Shown here in pieces: positions 26,401 to 35,326 of a stretch of DNA of 64,000 nt (position 1 is the first letter of the stretch; each line of letters opens with the position of its first letter). Under the pieces are notes generated by a model. It made no database searches and was not told where the DNA came from. It worked only from the letters and a program-made list of their open reading frames with translations. The DNA lies in contig DLAF01000067.1 in the NCBI GenBank assembly GCA_002492725.1, forward strand, positions 111,905 through 175,904, read 5' to 3'. The position numbers and the translations under genes are program-made. This DNA is from Lachnospiraceae bacterium UBA7054 (lineage in GTDB: Bacteria; Bacillota; Clostridia; Lachnospirales; Lachnospiraceae).

Positions 26401-27423
26401 TCAGCTTTTTGTCTCCCGCGTATCCTTCCCTCTTGCCCGTAATCGCATTTTTCCTGCGTGTATCTGCCTGACCGCCTTCGGTGTGGCCGTAAACAACAGC
26501 AGATACACTTTATTCTTCTTCGTTAAATATGGATTCTTCACCGTGTCCGTCACATGCCGCCGCAGATAGGTCTTTACGCCGCGATAAAAAGCATTATCCG
26601 CCCGCATCTGTGAAATTGGCACATGCAGCAGATAATCCAGACGCTGGTACAGGTTAAAGCGGATGGCATACGCGTGAAGGGCCGGGTACTTTTCATCCAC
26701 CAGCCTCTGCATCCTGTCGGCATTCTCCACGATATCCATAAAGACACGGGAGAAACTGTCCTTCGTCCTTGTTCTGGTGGTACTGGTCTTTCTTGCCACC
26801 ACATGATACCCTTGTTTTGGCAGGATCACAATGCCCGCTATCTCCTGCAAGATCTCCACAAGCAGCCTGAAATCTTCATTTAATTCTCCCTCCGGAAAAC
26901 GATGTTTTCCAAATACTTCACGTGGAAAAAGTTTCGTGCAGAAAGAGCAGTCTCCCCGATGTAATAACAGTTCTTTTAAAAACGTCTCGGAATCGCAAAA
27001 CCACTCTTCTTTCGGAGGAATACAGACGTCAGCAAGCCGTTTCCCGTCCTCGTCCACCTCGTCTCTGGAAATCTGCGCCACAGGATAATTTTCTGTCGTA
27101 AGCGACAGCATCAATTCCTCGTAAACATAGGGCTCCAGATAATCGTCGCTGTCCGCAAAGGCAAGATATTCTCCCACTGCAAGCGAAATCCCCGCATTGC
27201 GGGCAGAAGATGCGCCGCCGTTTTCCTTATGATGGGCGCGGATGCGGGAATCGGTCTTTGCAAGCCTGTCCACAAGCGCCGCCGTCCCGTCGGTGGAGCC
27301 GTCGTCAATCAGCAGAATCTCCAGATTGGCATACGTCTGCGCGCAGAGGGAGCGCACACACTTTTCCAGACAGTCTATGGAATTGTACACCGGCACGATC
27401 ACGCTGATTTTTTTTGCTTCCAT
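26401..27423 (-). CDS. Glycosyltransferase family 2
   Basis: A 340-residue GT2 protein beginning ISVIVPVYNSIDCLEKCVRSL. LIDDGSTDGT binds the nucleotide and AFADSDDYLEPYVYEELM (near residue 92) supplies the DxD. CSFCTKLFPREVFG and NEDFRLLVEIL follow in the acceptor half, as in many capsule GT2 enzymes. The C-terminus is basic (KMRLRARGKDTRETKS) and may touch the membrane. The sugar it moves cannot be deduced. The next gene upstream (GT4, 27430-28584) ends only six bases away, so the two are co-transcribed and may act on consecutive residues of one oligosaccharide. Confidence 0.91.
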   Translation of the reverse strand: MEAKKISVIVPVYNSIDCLEKCVRSLCAQTYANLEILLIDDGSTDGTAALVDRLAKTDSRIRAHHKENGGASSARNAGISLAVGEYLAFADSDDYLEPYVYEELMLSLTTENYPVAQISRDEVDEDGKRLADVCIPPKEEWFCDSETFLKELLLHRGDCSFCTKLFPREVFGKHRFPEGELNEDFRLLVEILQEIAGIVILPKQGYHVVARKTSTTRTRTKDSFSRVFMDIVENADRMQRLVDEKYPALHAYAIRFNLYQRLDYLLHVPISQMRADNAFYRGVKTYLRRHVTDTVKNPYLTKKNKVYLLLFTATPKAVRQIHAGKMRLRARGKDTRETKS

Positions 27424-27429
27424 TTGTTC

Positions 27430-28584
27430 CTACTTTCCGGGTTTGATGATCGGCGCCGCACTCATCGGCCCTTCCGCCTCCGGCCGAATCTCCCCTCTTT
27501 GCAGTCTCTCCACAAACCGCAAAAGCGACGCGGCGGCATGATCCGCATTCCACAAATCGCGGATTGTCTCGTAAGCGGCCCGTCCCATCTGCTTTCGTTC
27601 CTTCCAATGTGCAAAGAGATCGAGCACAAGTGCCTCCATCTTATCATAGTTACCATTCGGATAGAGCAGGCCGTTTTCACCGTGCTTTATAAGATAAGGG
27701 GCCGCGCCGACCTGCGCGTTTACCACCTCCACACAGCCGCTGTTCATACCCTCGTTGACAACAGCGCCCCAGCCCTCCAAATGATTGCTGGTAAAAAGGT
27801 GGATATGGCAGCGTTCCATCACGTCCCGCACTTTTTCAGGGGGCATAAAGCCATGGAAGGTAAAGGCGTCCGCAAGCCCTTCCCGCTCCGTCTCCTGCAA
27901 AATGGCAGGGAGAAGTTCTCCTCCGCCCACCATATGGATATGAAAGGCATTTTTCTTCTCCCGCAGCGTCTTTGCAAGCCGCACCACATATTCCGGATGC
28001 TTTAAGGGAATAAACCGCCCCGCCCAGACGATCTGCAGCGGGCCATCCTCCGCCTTAAGCGCCGTAAATTTCTCATCGCTGTAAGTGCGCAGGGCAGTAA
28101 AATACCCCCACTGAAACAGTTTTTCCGGATAAGCGCCAATCAGATGAAAATCCGAGGCCGCATAAGCCCCCGCACAGAGCATACACACATCCTGCTTCCG
28201 ATATCTGATATGCTCTCTGTATTTAGCGACAAGCCCTCTCGGAGAAATTGCCTTCCACTGCCCTTCGCGATAGAGCCTTTCACTGACCCGCAGCGTTGTT
28301 TTGCCCGACCGCAGCCTGGGCGTTACGATATCCTCCCGCCCCGTCCAGCCAAAGAGCACAACGTCGCTTTCCATAATCTTTTTCAGGCACTCGTACTCAT
28401 CATCATAAAGGCACATAACATACGGTATTTCATCCGTATCTACACGCCACCCCATCTCCACGCGCTCCGCCTCCATCGGCATGGTCTGGATGAAGGTAAA
28501 GTCCTTCCCCAGCCGTTTCCACAGCGCCTCACAAAAGGGAATCTGGTGATGGTTGATATAGTTAGATACAAATGTAAATGTCAT
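27430..28584 (-). CDS. Glycosyltransferase family 4
   Basis: A 384-residue GT-B enzyme. The N-terminus MTFTFVSNYINHHQIPFCEAL is the acceptor-domain start of a GT4 branch found in capsule loci. In the C-terminal domain, IVWAGRFIPLKHPEYVVRLA, HMVGGGEL and the EGWGAVVNEGMNSGC loop (the E-x7-E motif) mark the donor nucleotide site. It is a retaining transferase acting in the cytoplasm on a lipid-linked precursor. The donor is unknown. It lies between another GT4 gene and a GT2 gene, all in one direction with short gaps. Confidence 0.91.
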   Translation of the reverse strand: MTFTFVSNYINHHQIPFCEALWKRLGKDFTFIQTMPMEAERVEMGWRVDTDEIPYVMCLYDDEYECLKKIMESDVVLFGWTGREDIVTPRLRSGKTTLRVSERLYREGQWKAISPRGLVAKYREHIRYRKQDVCMLCAGAYAASDFHLIGAYPEKLFQWGYFTALRTYSDEKFTALKAEDGPLQIVWAGRFIPLKHPEYVVRLAKTLREKKNAFHIHMVGGGELLPAILQETEREGLADAFTFHGFMPPEKVRDVMERCHIHLFTSNHLEGWGAVVNEGMNSGCVEVVNAQVGAAPYLIKHGENGLLYPNGNYDKMEALVLDLFAHWKERKQMGRAAYETIRDLWNADHAAASLLRFVERLQRGEIRPEAEGPMSAAPIIKPGK

Positions 28585-28639
28585 GCAAATCCTCCCACCG
28601 AGAATGCTGCCTTTTGCATTACAATTTCTTTTCGTCCTG

Positions 28640-29926
28640 TCATTCTATTAACTCCCGATAAATGTGCATCAGCCGATAATAATTCTGATCCGCATCGTGG
28701 TTGACGCGGGCATGTTTTCTGGCATTGTCGGAAAGGCGGTCCACGATGGCCTCCTTCGTGAAAATCTCGATGATGCTGTCCGCCAGCGCGTCCACATCCC
28801 CCGGAGGATACAGGAAGCCGTCCCCGCCGTCTGTGAGGATATTATGTATGCCGCCCACGTTCGCCGCCACACAGGGTACTCCAAGAAGCATTGCCTCCCC
28901 CACGGAGTTAGGAGAATTTTCAAGAGCGGAAGGGCAGACAAACACATGACAGCTTAAATACTGTTTTTTCATCTCCTCCGCGTCCAGACGGCCGAGCATG
29001 GTCACCTTCTCTTCCAGATGATATTCTCGAATCAGCTTTTTCAGATATTTGCCATAGGCAGGAAGTTTCAGCACATCCTTCCATGTTTCCGCCTTCAAAA
29101 TATCCGCCCCCGCCACATAGACTTCCGTGTCCGGAAACTGTTCCAGAATCTTCGGCATGGCCTGTAACAGATAATGAAACCCCTTCAGGGGATAATCGCC
29201 CTGACTTAAGAAGATGCGGTTTGTCTGACAATGAAACTTGCTCCAGCGGTCACGATAAAACACGCCGCGCAGCGTTTCGTTCAAATAATGATAAACGGCA
29301 TCGGGATTAATCTTTTGTGTCTCCGCCCGGTCGAAATCCGTGCGGCCCGCGATATGTCCCGTACGTTTGATTGCCTCAATCTCATACTCGCCGCGCTTTT
29401 CAAACTTTTTCTGCTGCTGCCTGATACTATCCTTTCTGATCCTGTCCCTGAATGTACTCTGCTTCTGCACCTTCACCGGCAGATCAGCCATATAAACTTT
29501 TGCAATCGCAGAGATAATGCCCTGGATGCCCACGAGCGTCCGCTCCGGCCTGTCAAAAACTTTGATGGAAGCAAGCGCATGCGGAAATTCCGTGCCAAAC
29601 ACATGCAGGATATCGGGCTTAAAATCACCCAGGATCAATTCAAACTGCTTTTCCAGTTCCACATCATAATGTTCCGGCGCAGTCAAATCTTCCACAAAAC
29701 CGTAACAGTGGCAGGAAATATTCTCCCCAAGCTGCATCACCCTGTCAAAATTTCCCACGGACTCATCCACCGGAAAGGCAATCCCCAACTCGATCCGATT
29801 TCGATCCTGCTCCATCACCACCCTGTCAAGGAGGCCCGAAAGCCACCCTTCCCTGTTGCTGCAGGGTAGGTTCAGTCTCTTGGCGATTGCCGGCAGCATA
29901 ATGTTACACACCCATAACACTTTCAT
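28640..29926 (-). CDS. Glycosyltransferase family 4
   Basis: A 428-residue GT-B protein starting at ATG 29926 (MKVLWVCNIMLPAIAKRL), chosen because the family starts here; an earlier in-frame ATG at 29995 adds a basic stretch without homology. The acceptor domain contains DILHVFGTEFPHAL. The donor domain shows FLSQGDYPLKGFHYLLQAM, VYVAGADIL, VTMLGRLDAEEM and the E-x7-E loop SALENSPNSVGEAMLLG. It probably adds a sugar to the lipid-linked glycan in the cytoplasm. The specificity is unknown. It follows the GT2 gene at 30007-30813 by about 80 bases. Confidence 0.9.
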   Translation of the reverse strand: MKVLWVCNIMLPAIAKRLNLPCSNREGWLSGLLDRVVMEQDRNRIELGIAFPVDESVGNFDRVMQLGENISCHCYGFVEDLTAPEHYDVELEKQFELILGDFKPDILHVFGTEFPHALASIKVFDRPERTLVGIQGIISAIAKVYMADLPVKVQKQSTFRDRIRKDSIRQQQKKFEKRGEYEIEAIKRTGHIAGRTDFDRAETQKINPDAVYHYLNETLRGVFYRDRWSKFHCQTNRIFLSQGDYPLKGFHYLLQAMPKILEQFPDTEVYVAGADILKAETWKDVLKLPAYGKYLKKLIREYHLEEKVTMLGRLDAEEMKKQYLSCHVFVCPSALENSPNSVGEAMLLGVPCVAANVGGIHNILTDGGDGFLYPPGDVDALADSIIEIFTKEAIVDRLSDNARKHARVNHDADQNYYRLMHIYRELIE

Positions 29927-30006
29927 CTCTTCGCTTGTTCCTTTCTGTAATTTCTTTCGTTTTTGACCGTTACGCTCGAAATGGAGCGAAAACACACCTG
30001 CGCCTG

Positions 30007-30813
30007 TTATGTCTGTTTGTACAATTTTCTCTTAAGGCTCTGATACACGCCCGCCGTGACGGGATTCTTTGCCAGATACGTGCGTAGCGGCGCCAGCGTC
30101 AAAAGCAGCAGCAGCCGGTAAGTAAAAATCTGTCCCGCGCTCATATACTTTCGCACAATATATCTGTGCTCTGCGGCAGAGCGTTTTCTGTTTTCTTCTG
30201 TCTCCGAAAAACCGCCTCCCTCATAGGATACCACCGTGACCGGCAGATAATGCATCGCAGCATGCGCCCGGTAATAGCACCAGAGGAAATGTTCATAGTC
30301 GGCGCGTACAAGGTAACAGGTGTGAAATCCCCGCTTTTGAAGCAGTCTTCTGTCATAAAAACAGGCCTGATGGCAGGGCACATTTCGATAACAGGCAAAA
30401 TCGTCAATTTTCGGGTTTGACATCACCGCCGCGCCCGTCGCACACTCCCTGATATTGCCGTAGAAGATGGCGGGCCGAAGGACTCTTCGTCTCTTTAAGT
30501 CAATTTCGATATAATGCCGCACTCTGGCAAGCACCGTTTCATCCTCAAAACAGTCTCCGCAGTTTAGGAAAAAAAGATACGCGCCCGATGTACGGGATAC
30601 CGCGCGGTTCATGGCGTCATAGATTCCTTCGTCCCGCTCTCTGAAAACTTTTAAGTCGTCTCCCGGCGTAAGTTTTTCCACAGAGCCGTCCGTGGAAAGA
30701 CCGTCTTCCACGATGATCTCATAATCCTTTTCCGTCTGCCTGCGGATGCTGTCTATCGTTTTATGCAGTTTTTCGCCCGCATTATAGCAGACGACGATGA
30801 TACTGAATGTCAT
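30007..30813 (-). CDS. Glycosyltransferase family 2 (short)
   Basis: A 268-residue GT2 enzyme starting at ATG 30813 behind GGAGGAAAGC. MTFSIIVVCYNAGEKLHKTIDSI and VEDGLSTDGS give the GT-A nucleotide fold. The usual DxD position reads LFFLNCGDCFEDETVL, an NxGD variant seen in the WcaA/colanic-acid branch. CHQACFYDRRLLQ and RADYEHFLW are acceptor-side motifs of the same branch. A basic C-terminus follows. The start matters: reading from 30879 would translate the repeated hairpin element at 30845-30881, which is better seen as a leader. The acceptor is unknown. Confidence 0.88.
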   Translation of the reverse strand: MTFSIIVVCYNAGEKLHKTIDSIRRQTEKDYEIIVEDGLSTDGSVEKLTPGDDLKVFRERDEGIYDAMNRAVSRTSGAYLFFLNCGDCFEDETVLARVRHYIEIDLKRRRVLRPAIFYGNIRECATGAAVMSNPKIDDFACYRNVPCHQACFYDRRLLQKRGFHTCYLVRADYEHFLWCYYRAHAAMHYLPVTVVSYEGGGFSETEENRKRSAAEHRYIVRKYMSAGQIFTYRLLLLLTLAPLRTYLAKNPVTAGVYQSLKRKLYKQT

Positions 30814-30844
30814 GCTTTCCTCCATGTCGGAGCCACAAACTCGC

Positions 30845-30881
30845 GATTGAAAAATTAGCACATCAGTGTGATTTTTCAATC
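30845..30881. repeat. 11-bp perfect inverted repeat containing 23-nt element copy B
   Basis: Arms GATTGAAAAAT (30845-30855) and ATTTTTCAATC (30871-30881) are exact complements around a 15-base loop. The right side, 30859-30881, repeats the element at 24546-24568 with 21 of 23 positions equal. A second dyad, GATCGAGC-tt-GCTCGATC, lies nearby at about 30929-30946. The hairpins fill the 135-base gap between the polymerase and GT2 genes. They could slow transcription, stabilise RNA ends or belong to a small repeat family. Confidence 0.6.
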
Positions 30882-30948
30882 TTTTCTCCTACAACTTCAC
30901 CGCGCCGAGTCTGCGAAGCAGATCTCGCGATCGAGCTTGCTCGATCTC

Positions 30949-32091
30949 TCAATTAACATCCGACAAAATATTGACCATATCGTGGAACAGAAATGTCTTG
31001 TAGGGCAAAACCAGCACCCCGTCGTTCGCGGCACGGCTTAAGTACATCGCAAAATAAAGCACCGCCGCCAGGAGGATCCCGGCCCGAAACAACCGCCGCC
31101 ATCTTTCCTCCTTCACCCTCGCAAGAAGCATGGGCAAAAACAGGATCTGGCTCACGGTCAGATAGTAACCGATCCGCGATATGATGGGCAAAAACGAGCA
31201 GAATGTATAGAGCACCAACGCGCCCAAATTCAGATACAGGTAAAACCAAAACCTTGCGTCAGCCGCCAGATTGACGCTGCTGCCCGCTGCCGTCTGTCCT
31301 CTCCGCTCCATCAAATATACAATTCCCGCAAAAGCAAGCACCGCCGCGCAGCGCAGAATATTGATATAGCTGGTGCCGCCCTCCAGATACTCCGTATCTT
31401 CATAAGTCGGATAGAGAAACACCACCACTTTCAGATAAAAATCCTGCAAAAATAAAAAGGTCGTGCTAAAAAGCGCCGCCAGCGCAAGCTGCCATTTTTT
31501 CCAGCGAAGGGAAGCCAAAAAATAGAGCGGTATCACCACCAAAAGCGACTTATGGAACGTCGCCCCCAAAAGAATCAGAACCACAAACCGTCCCCACTGT
31601 CTGCGCAGCACAAACTTCATGGAGTAAAGCGCAATCGCCAGCGCCAGATAATAACGCACCGTACTGAAGGTCTGAAAGTAATACCCCAACATCATAAACA
31701 GGAAGAAGCTTAGAGAAAACTCGTCGCTTTGTTCGTACAGTGCAAGCAAAAAAAGAAGTACCGTCACAAAAGAGTAAACCGCAAACACCAGCAGAAAATT
31801 TTCAAAACCGGACAGGCCGTAGATCAGTTTTACCAGCAGATTAAAGCCAATCTCCGTAGGCACATAAGCGTCGCAGTTAACCAGGTGCATAAACTCTACA
31901 TATTTGGCATAATCATTGCCCACGTTGAGTCTGCACGCGGATAGGGCAAACAGGATCACAAAAATCGCACACAGGCATACTCTGTTCGTAAGCTGCTGCC
32001 TTGTCACCGCATGAGGCCTTCTCCCGGCATGATTGTCTACCATTCCCGCTAGCAGCGCCGTAAAGACGGCCACCGTAATATAAAGAATCAT
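30949..32091 (-). CDS. EpsG/Wzy-type polysaccharide polymerase
   Basis: A 380-residue protein with ten or more membrane helices. The conserved EpsG-family motif is present near residue 55 as SACRLNVGNDYAKYVEF. Further on come PTEIGFNLLVKLIYGLSGF, YYFQTFSTVRYYLALAIALY (the R in a tract common to Wzy enzymes) and ATFHKSLLVVIPLYFLA with its functional His. It should join lipid-linked repeat units into polymer on the outer face of the membrane. The start codon overlaps the preceding gene's stop by four bases. It implies that at least part of the glycan is polymeric. Confidence 0.86.
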   Translation of the reverse strand: MILYITVAVFTALLAGMVDNHAGRRPHAVTRQQLTNRVCLCAIFVILFALSACRLNVGNDYAKYVEFMHLVNCDAYVPTEIGFNLLVKLIYGLSGFENFLLVFAVYSFVTVLLFLLALYEQSDEFSLSFFLFMMLGYYFQTFSTVRYYLALAIALYSMKFVLRRQWGRFVVLILLGATFHKSLLVVIPLYFLASLRWKKWQLALAALFSTTFLFLQDFYLKVVVFLYPTYEDTEYLEGGTSYINILRCAAVLAFAGIVYLMERRGQTAAGSSVNLAADARFWFYLYLNLGALVLYTFCSFLPIISRIGYYLTVSQILFLPMLLARVKEERWRRLFRAGILLAAVLYFAMYLSRAANDGVLVLPYKTFLFHDMVNILSDVN

Positions 32092-32870
32092 CCGCCTTTT
32101 GCCTCCCGCACCCCTTCACACATAATGCGCCAGGCTTTCTTCACCGAAATTTCCCGGCACATGACATCCCTGTGCGCCAAAAGAAAGCGCAGCGCAAGCG
32201 GCTTTGCAAGCATTCCATAGAGATGGTGATAAAGCACTCCCCTGTCGCGGAAAAACTTTTCGTGATACCCGTTAAACCAGGTAGAAGGACGCTCCTTCTC
32301 CTCCCCGATACAGGCTGTGTGCGCATATACGGTAAGCCCCGCCCTCAGACAGTCCCGCAGAAAAAGGCTGTCCTCCCCGTTGCTGTACTTCGCACCACCG
32401 CCAAAGAGAAGCGAATAATGCACATTCGCACGCCGCAGGGACGAAAGTTTTGCCGAAATGCTGTAGGCGGGATATCTGCCGTAATTCTTCCAGGTGACGC
32501 GCCCGGTTGACCGGTTCCAGTAAGTTCTGCGGGCGGGAGCGACCTTCACATTAAATAGGATTAAATCCGCGTCGGGAAGGGCACGGTAAGCATCCAAAAC
32601 CTTCTCTGCATAGTCAGGCGAAAGCACGATATCCTCATCGGAAAAGAGCACTAGCTCCCCCGCCGCATGCAAAAGCGCCGTGTTGCGGCTCAGTCCCACT
32701 CCCCTCTCCGGCATGGAAAAACAGCGCACCGCACCGCCGGATATGGGAACTGATTCATACCCATAATGATCGCACTGATTCACAAGGATCGCGTCTGTGG
32801 CAATATTCATTTGTGAAATCAACGCCGCCGCATCTTTTTCCACCGCGGAAACCAGGACTTCCAGTTTCAT
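32088..32870 (-). CDS. Glycosyltransferase family 2-like
   Basis: A 260-residue protein. The first strand MKLEVLVSAVEKD differs from the usual GT2 start, but RGVGLSRNTALLHAAGELVLFSDEDIVLSPDY (about residues 68-99) is the standard GT2 stretch, with SDED in the DxD place. The segment NGEDSLFLRDCLRAGL matches the acceptor region of capsule GT2 proteins that act on exposed galactose-like residues. The start follows a GGTGAAGC stretch. It ends inside the polymerase gene start (4-base overlap), so translation of the two is coupled. The donor is not deducible. Confidence 0.82.
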   Translation of the reverse strand: MKLEVLVSAVEKDAAALISQMNIATDAILVNQCDHYGYESVPISGGAVRCFSMPERGVGLSRNTALLHAAGELVLFSDEDIVLSPDYAEKVLDAYRALPDADLILFNVKVAPARRTYWNRSTGRVTWKNYGRYPAYSISAKLSSLRRANVHYSLLFGGGAKYSNGEDSLFLRDCLRAGLTVYAHTACIGEEKERPSTWFNGYHEKFFRDRGVLYHHLYGMLAKPLALRFLLAHRDVMCREISVKKAWRIMCEGVREAKGG

Positions 32871-32912
32871 GCTTCACCCTTTTTCTTTCCCACGCAGTGC
32901 ATCTGTCCCCAT

Positions 32913-33923
32913 TTATGAATCTGCACCATCTGTCTTTTCGCTCTTCGCTCTGCCTACCAAAGAATCTCTCCCGTAATACTTCCGTAAAAAGCCCGCGTCA
33001 CAGTCCCGTATCGCCACGCCCAAAAGCACACAGTCCTGCGCGGCAAGTTGGTCAATCACATAAGACACCCAGGCGGCATTCGCCTTTCCAAAGGGTACGG
33101 ACAGTACCACGCCCGCTGCCTTTCGCAGGTTCCCAAAATCCACTTCTGAAAGCGGCTGATTAGGAGAAGCTTCCCATACCGTAATGTCCCCTGCCTTTTT
33201 TCGCAGATAGGCAAGATTGTTTTGATAGTCTTCGTTCAGACTTCCCGGCCCGTCGGCATAGCCCAAAAACGATACGTCGGTCACCTTCTTCAAGTCGCCT
33301 GCTGCCAGGATCTTCGCCTCAAAAATACCGCCAAGCGCGATGCCCAAAAGGGCAAAAAACAGCCCCAGCAAAAGCCCCAGCAAAACAGCCTGTAACAGAC
33401 GGCTGTCCGCCACCACAAGCTTCGCTTCCGTCTCCTGAATCGCGCCGATCTCAAGAAATTCTTTCGCCTGCCCGCCATATACAGTCAGCGCCTGTACCGC
33501 GGCGCGCAGGATCGCCTCCGTGCGCTCCGCTCTGTTCGTGGTGACTGTTACCGTGAGCAGACGGATGTCCGAAAGAATCTCCGCCCTGATCGCCGCCTGC
33601 ACCTCCTCGCGGGTATAATCCTCCGAAAGATAAGAAAGCGTCAATTCCATAATCGGATCGGCCGCCATCAGGTCATTCCAGGTATAGCCGTTATAGGCCT
33701 GATAGACTTCTCCCGTCTCATCCGCCGCAAAATCCAGATACACTTTTGCAAAGGCCTGATACTCCCGCTCTCCCTCCGGCACCGTCCGCGACAGCGTATA
33801 AAGAACCCCGAAAAGAAGTGCCGCCGCTGCCCCTGCCGCAATCACAAGAGGGAGCCGCTTCCACAGACAAATCATATACTTTTTTAAGTCCATGCCTTCC
33901 TCAGCATAGTTACTACCCTTCAT
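32913..33923 (-). CDS. Wzz/YveK-like chain length determinant
   Basis: A 336-residue protein with two membrane segments, near residues 20-45 (LPLVIAAGAAAALLFGVLYTLS) and 178-203, enclosing an extracytoplasmic domain of about 130 residues. This is the Wzz/CapA topology. The C-terminal cytoplasmic part (residues 205-336) resembles a degraded BY-kinase-like nucleotide fold (LRKAAGVVLSVPFGKANAAWVSYVIDQLAAQDC) but shows no Walker A. It should control polymer length together with the EpsG-type polymerase. No separate tyrosine kinase or phosphatase gene is seen. Two starts are possible, ATG 33923 and ATG 33893; the latter has TGAGGAAGGC directly upstream. Confidence 0.8.
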   Translation of the reverse strand: MKGSNYAEEGMDLKKYMICLWKRLPLVIAAGAAAALLFGVLYTLSRTVPEGEREYQAFAKVYLDFAADETGEVYQAYNGYTWNDLMAADPIMELTLSYLSEDYTREEVQAAIRAEILSDIRLLTVTVTTNRAERTEAILRAAVQALTVYGGQAKEFLEIGAIQETEAKLVVADSRLLQAVLLGLLLGLFFALLGIALGGIFEAKILAAGDLKKVTDVSFLGYADGPGSLNEDYQNNLAYLRKKAGDITVWEASPNQPLSEVDFGNLRKAAGVVLSVPFGKANAAWVSYVIDQLAAQDCVLLGVAIRDCDAGFLRKYYGRDSLVGRAKSEKTDGADS

Positions 33924-33936
33924 ATCGTAAGCCTTT

Positions 33937-35307
33937 CTATTTCATCGCTGTCGTCTGATCCTTTTCGACTCCCTCCGTGCTCTCCGGCTTAATCAATATT
34001 TTCAGCGTAAGCATCATCAGCTTTAAATCAAGCCATACCGAATACTGTTCAATATAAGTCAGATCCAATTTTAATTTATCGTACGGCGTGGTATTGTATT
34101 TTCCGTACACCTGCGCATAACCCGCAAGCCCCGCCTTCACCTTCATGCGAAACGCAAACTCAGGCATTTCTTCCAGATATTGATCAATGATCTCAGGCCG
34201 CTCGGGTCTGGGGCCGATAAAGGACATCTCTCCCTTTAAGATATTGATGAGCTGCGGCAATTCGTCGATCCTGGTAGCGCGGATAAACTTTCCCACCGGT
34301 GTAATGCGGGAATCATTCTTAGACGCAAGTCTCGCCACGCCGTCTTTCTCCGCGTCCACCCGCATACTGCGAAACTTGAGAATGTAAAATTCCTTTCGGT
34401 CTCTGGTGCAGCGGATCTGTTTATAAAAGACAGGCCCACCGTCATAAAGCTTGATTGCCACCGCCGTGATCAGCATAAAAGGCGACGCAATCACCAAAAG
34501 CAGCACCGAACAGATCAGGTCAATCAGCCGTTTCGCCAGACGCTGCTCCACCTTGAGGGAATATTCTCTGGTCAGATAAACAGGCGTGTCAAACAGGTGC
34601 AATTGATCCGCGCCTTTCACCAGCACATCCGAAATTTTCGGCATCATATAAACACGGATGGAACGGCTGTAACAATACTTCAAAAGCTCATTCCTTTCCG
34701 CCACGGGGATGTCCCAAAGCACCACCGCACCATATTTTTCGCCGATTTCTTCTTTTATGACTTTCGTCCCTTCCGAGATATTCATACACTTTTTAATCTG
34801 ATACTTATCCCGGCGCGATTCAAATTTCGCTATAATATTATCAATGGGCCGTTCTCCGTGCACAATAAGGATATCTCTGGGCGGAAATGCCTTATAGTAG
34901 CAGGCGTTGCAGACATAGACCCAAACTGCCGATATGACCGTCTGAATCAGCATCACCTCCGCAATGGGACGCACCGCCACCACCCAGTTTGCCATCAAGG
35001 AAATCTGGAAGTAAGAGATCACATTCACGAACAACAGCGAAAAGACCTCTGAAATAAAAACATCCGTCGCCTTCAGATAACCGACTTTCAACGCCCCATA
35101 CATGCTGGCAAAAAAGAACAGTAGCACAAAATAGATCAGAATGATCAGCAAATGACCGTTTCTGAAAAATTTTGCCTTGCCGTGAAAGAGCAGATACGGG
35201 TAGTATTCCTGAAACCAGAAATAGGCATAGACCGCCGTGTGGATGAGCAATCCGATAAAAGATAACTGCAATATGACAAGTCTTTTTAAGGATTCAAATC
35301 GTCTCAT
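33937..35307 (-). CDS. Priming polyprenyl glycosyl-1-phosphate transferase
   Basis: A 456-residue protein. The N-terminal half has four membrane helices and a Rossmann-like region (about 155-245). The C-terminal half is the bacterial sugar transferase domain: the helix RLAKRLIDLICSVLLLVIASPFMLI, then GGPVFYKQIRCTRDRKEFYILKFRSMR, LPQLINILKGEMSFIGPRPERPE and GYAQVYGKYNTTPYDKL. WbaP/WcaJ-type enzymes transfer a sugar-1-phosphate from UDP-sugar to undecaprenyl phosphate and so start the repeat unit. The first sugar cannot be told from the sequence. It is the only priming enzyme in the window, which makes it the presumed first step of this glycan. It lies 13 bases before the Wzz-like gene. Confidence 0.92.
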   Translation of the reverse strand: MRRFESLKRLVILQLSFIGLLIHTAVYAYFWFQEYYPYLLFHGKAKFFRNGHLLIILIYFVLLFFFASMYGALKVGYLKATDVFISEVFSLLFVNVISYFQISLMANWVVAVRPIAEVMLIQTVISAVWVYVCNACYYKAFPPRDILIVHGERPIDNIIAKFESRRDKYQIKKCMNISEGTKVIKEEIGEKYGAVVLWDIPVAERNELLKYCYSRSIRVYMMPKISDVLVKGADQLHLFDTPVYLTREYSLKVEQRLAKRLIDLICSVLLLVIASPFMLITAVAIKLYDGGPVFYKQIRCTRDRKEFYILKFRSMRVDAEKDGVARLASKNDSRITPVGKFIRATRIDELPQLINILKGEMSFIGPRPERPEIIDQYLEEMPEFAFRMKVKAGLAGYAQVYGKYNTTPYDKLKLDLTYIEQYSVWLDLKLMMLTLKILIKPESTEGVEKDQTTAMK

Positions 35308-35326
35308 GGTTTACTCCGTTTTCCCT

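Noticed and set aside
30814..30879. Longer GT2 protein starting at 30879
   Set aside because: It would translate the hairpin and repeated element; the ATG at 30813 has a strong GGAGGAAAGC site and begins the family fold exactly.
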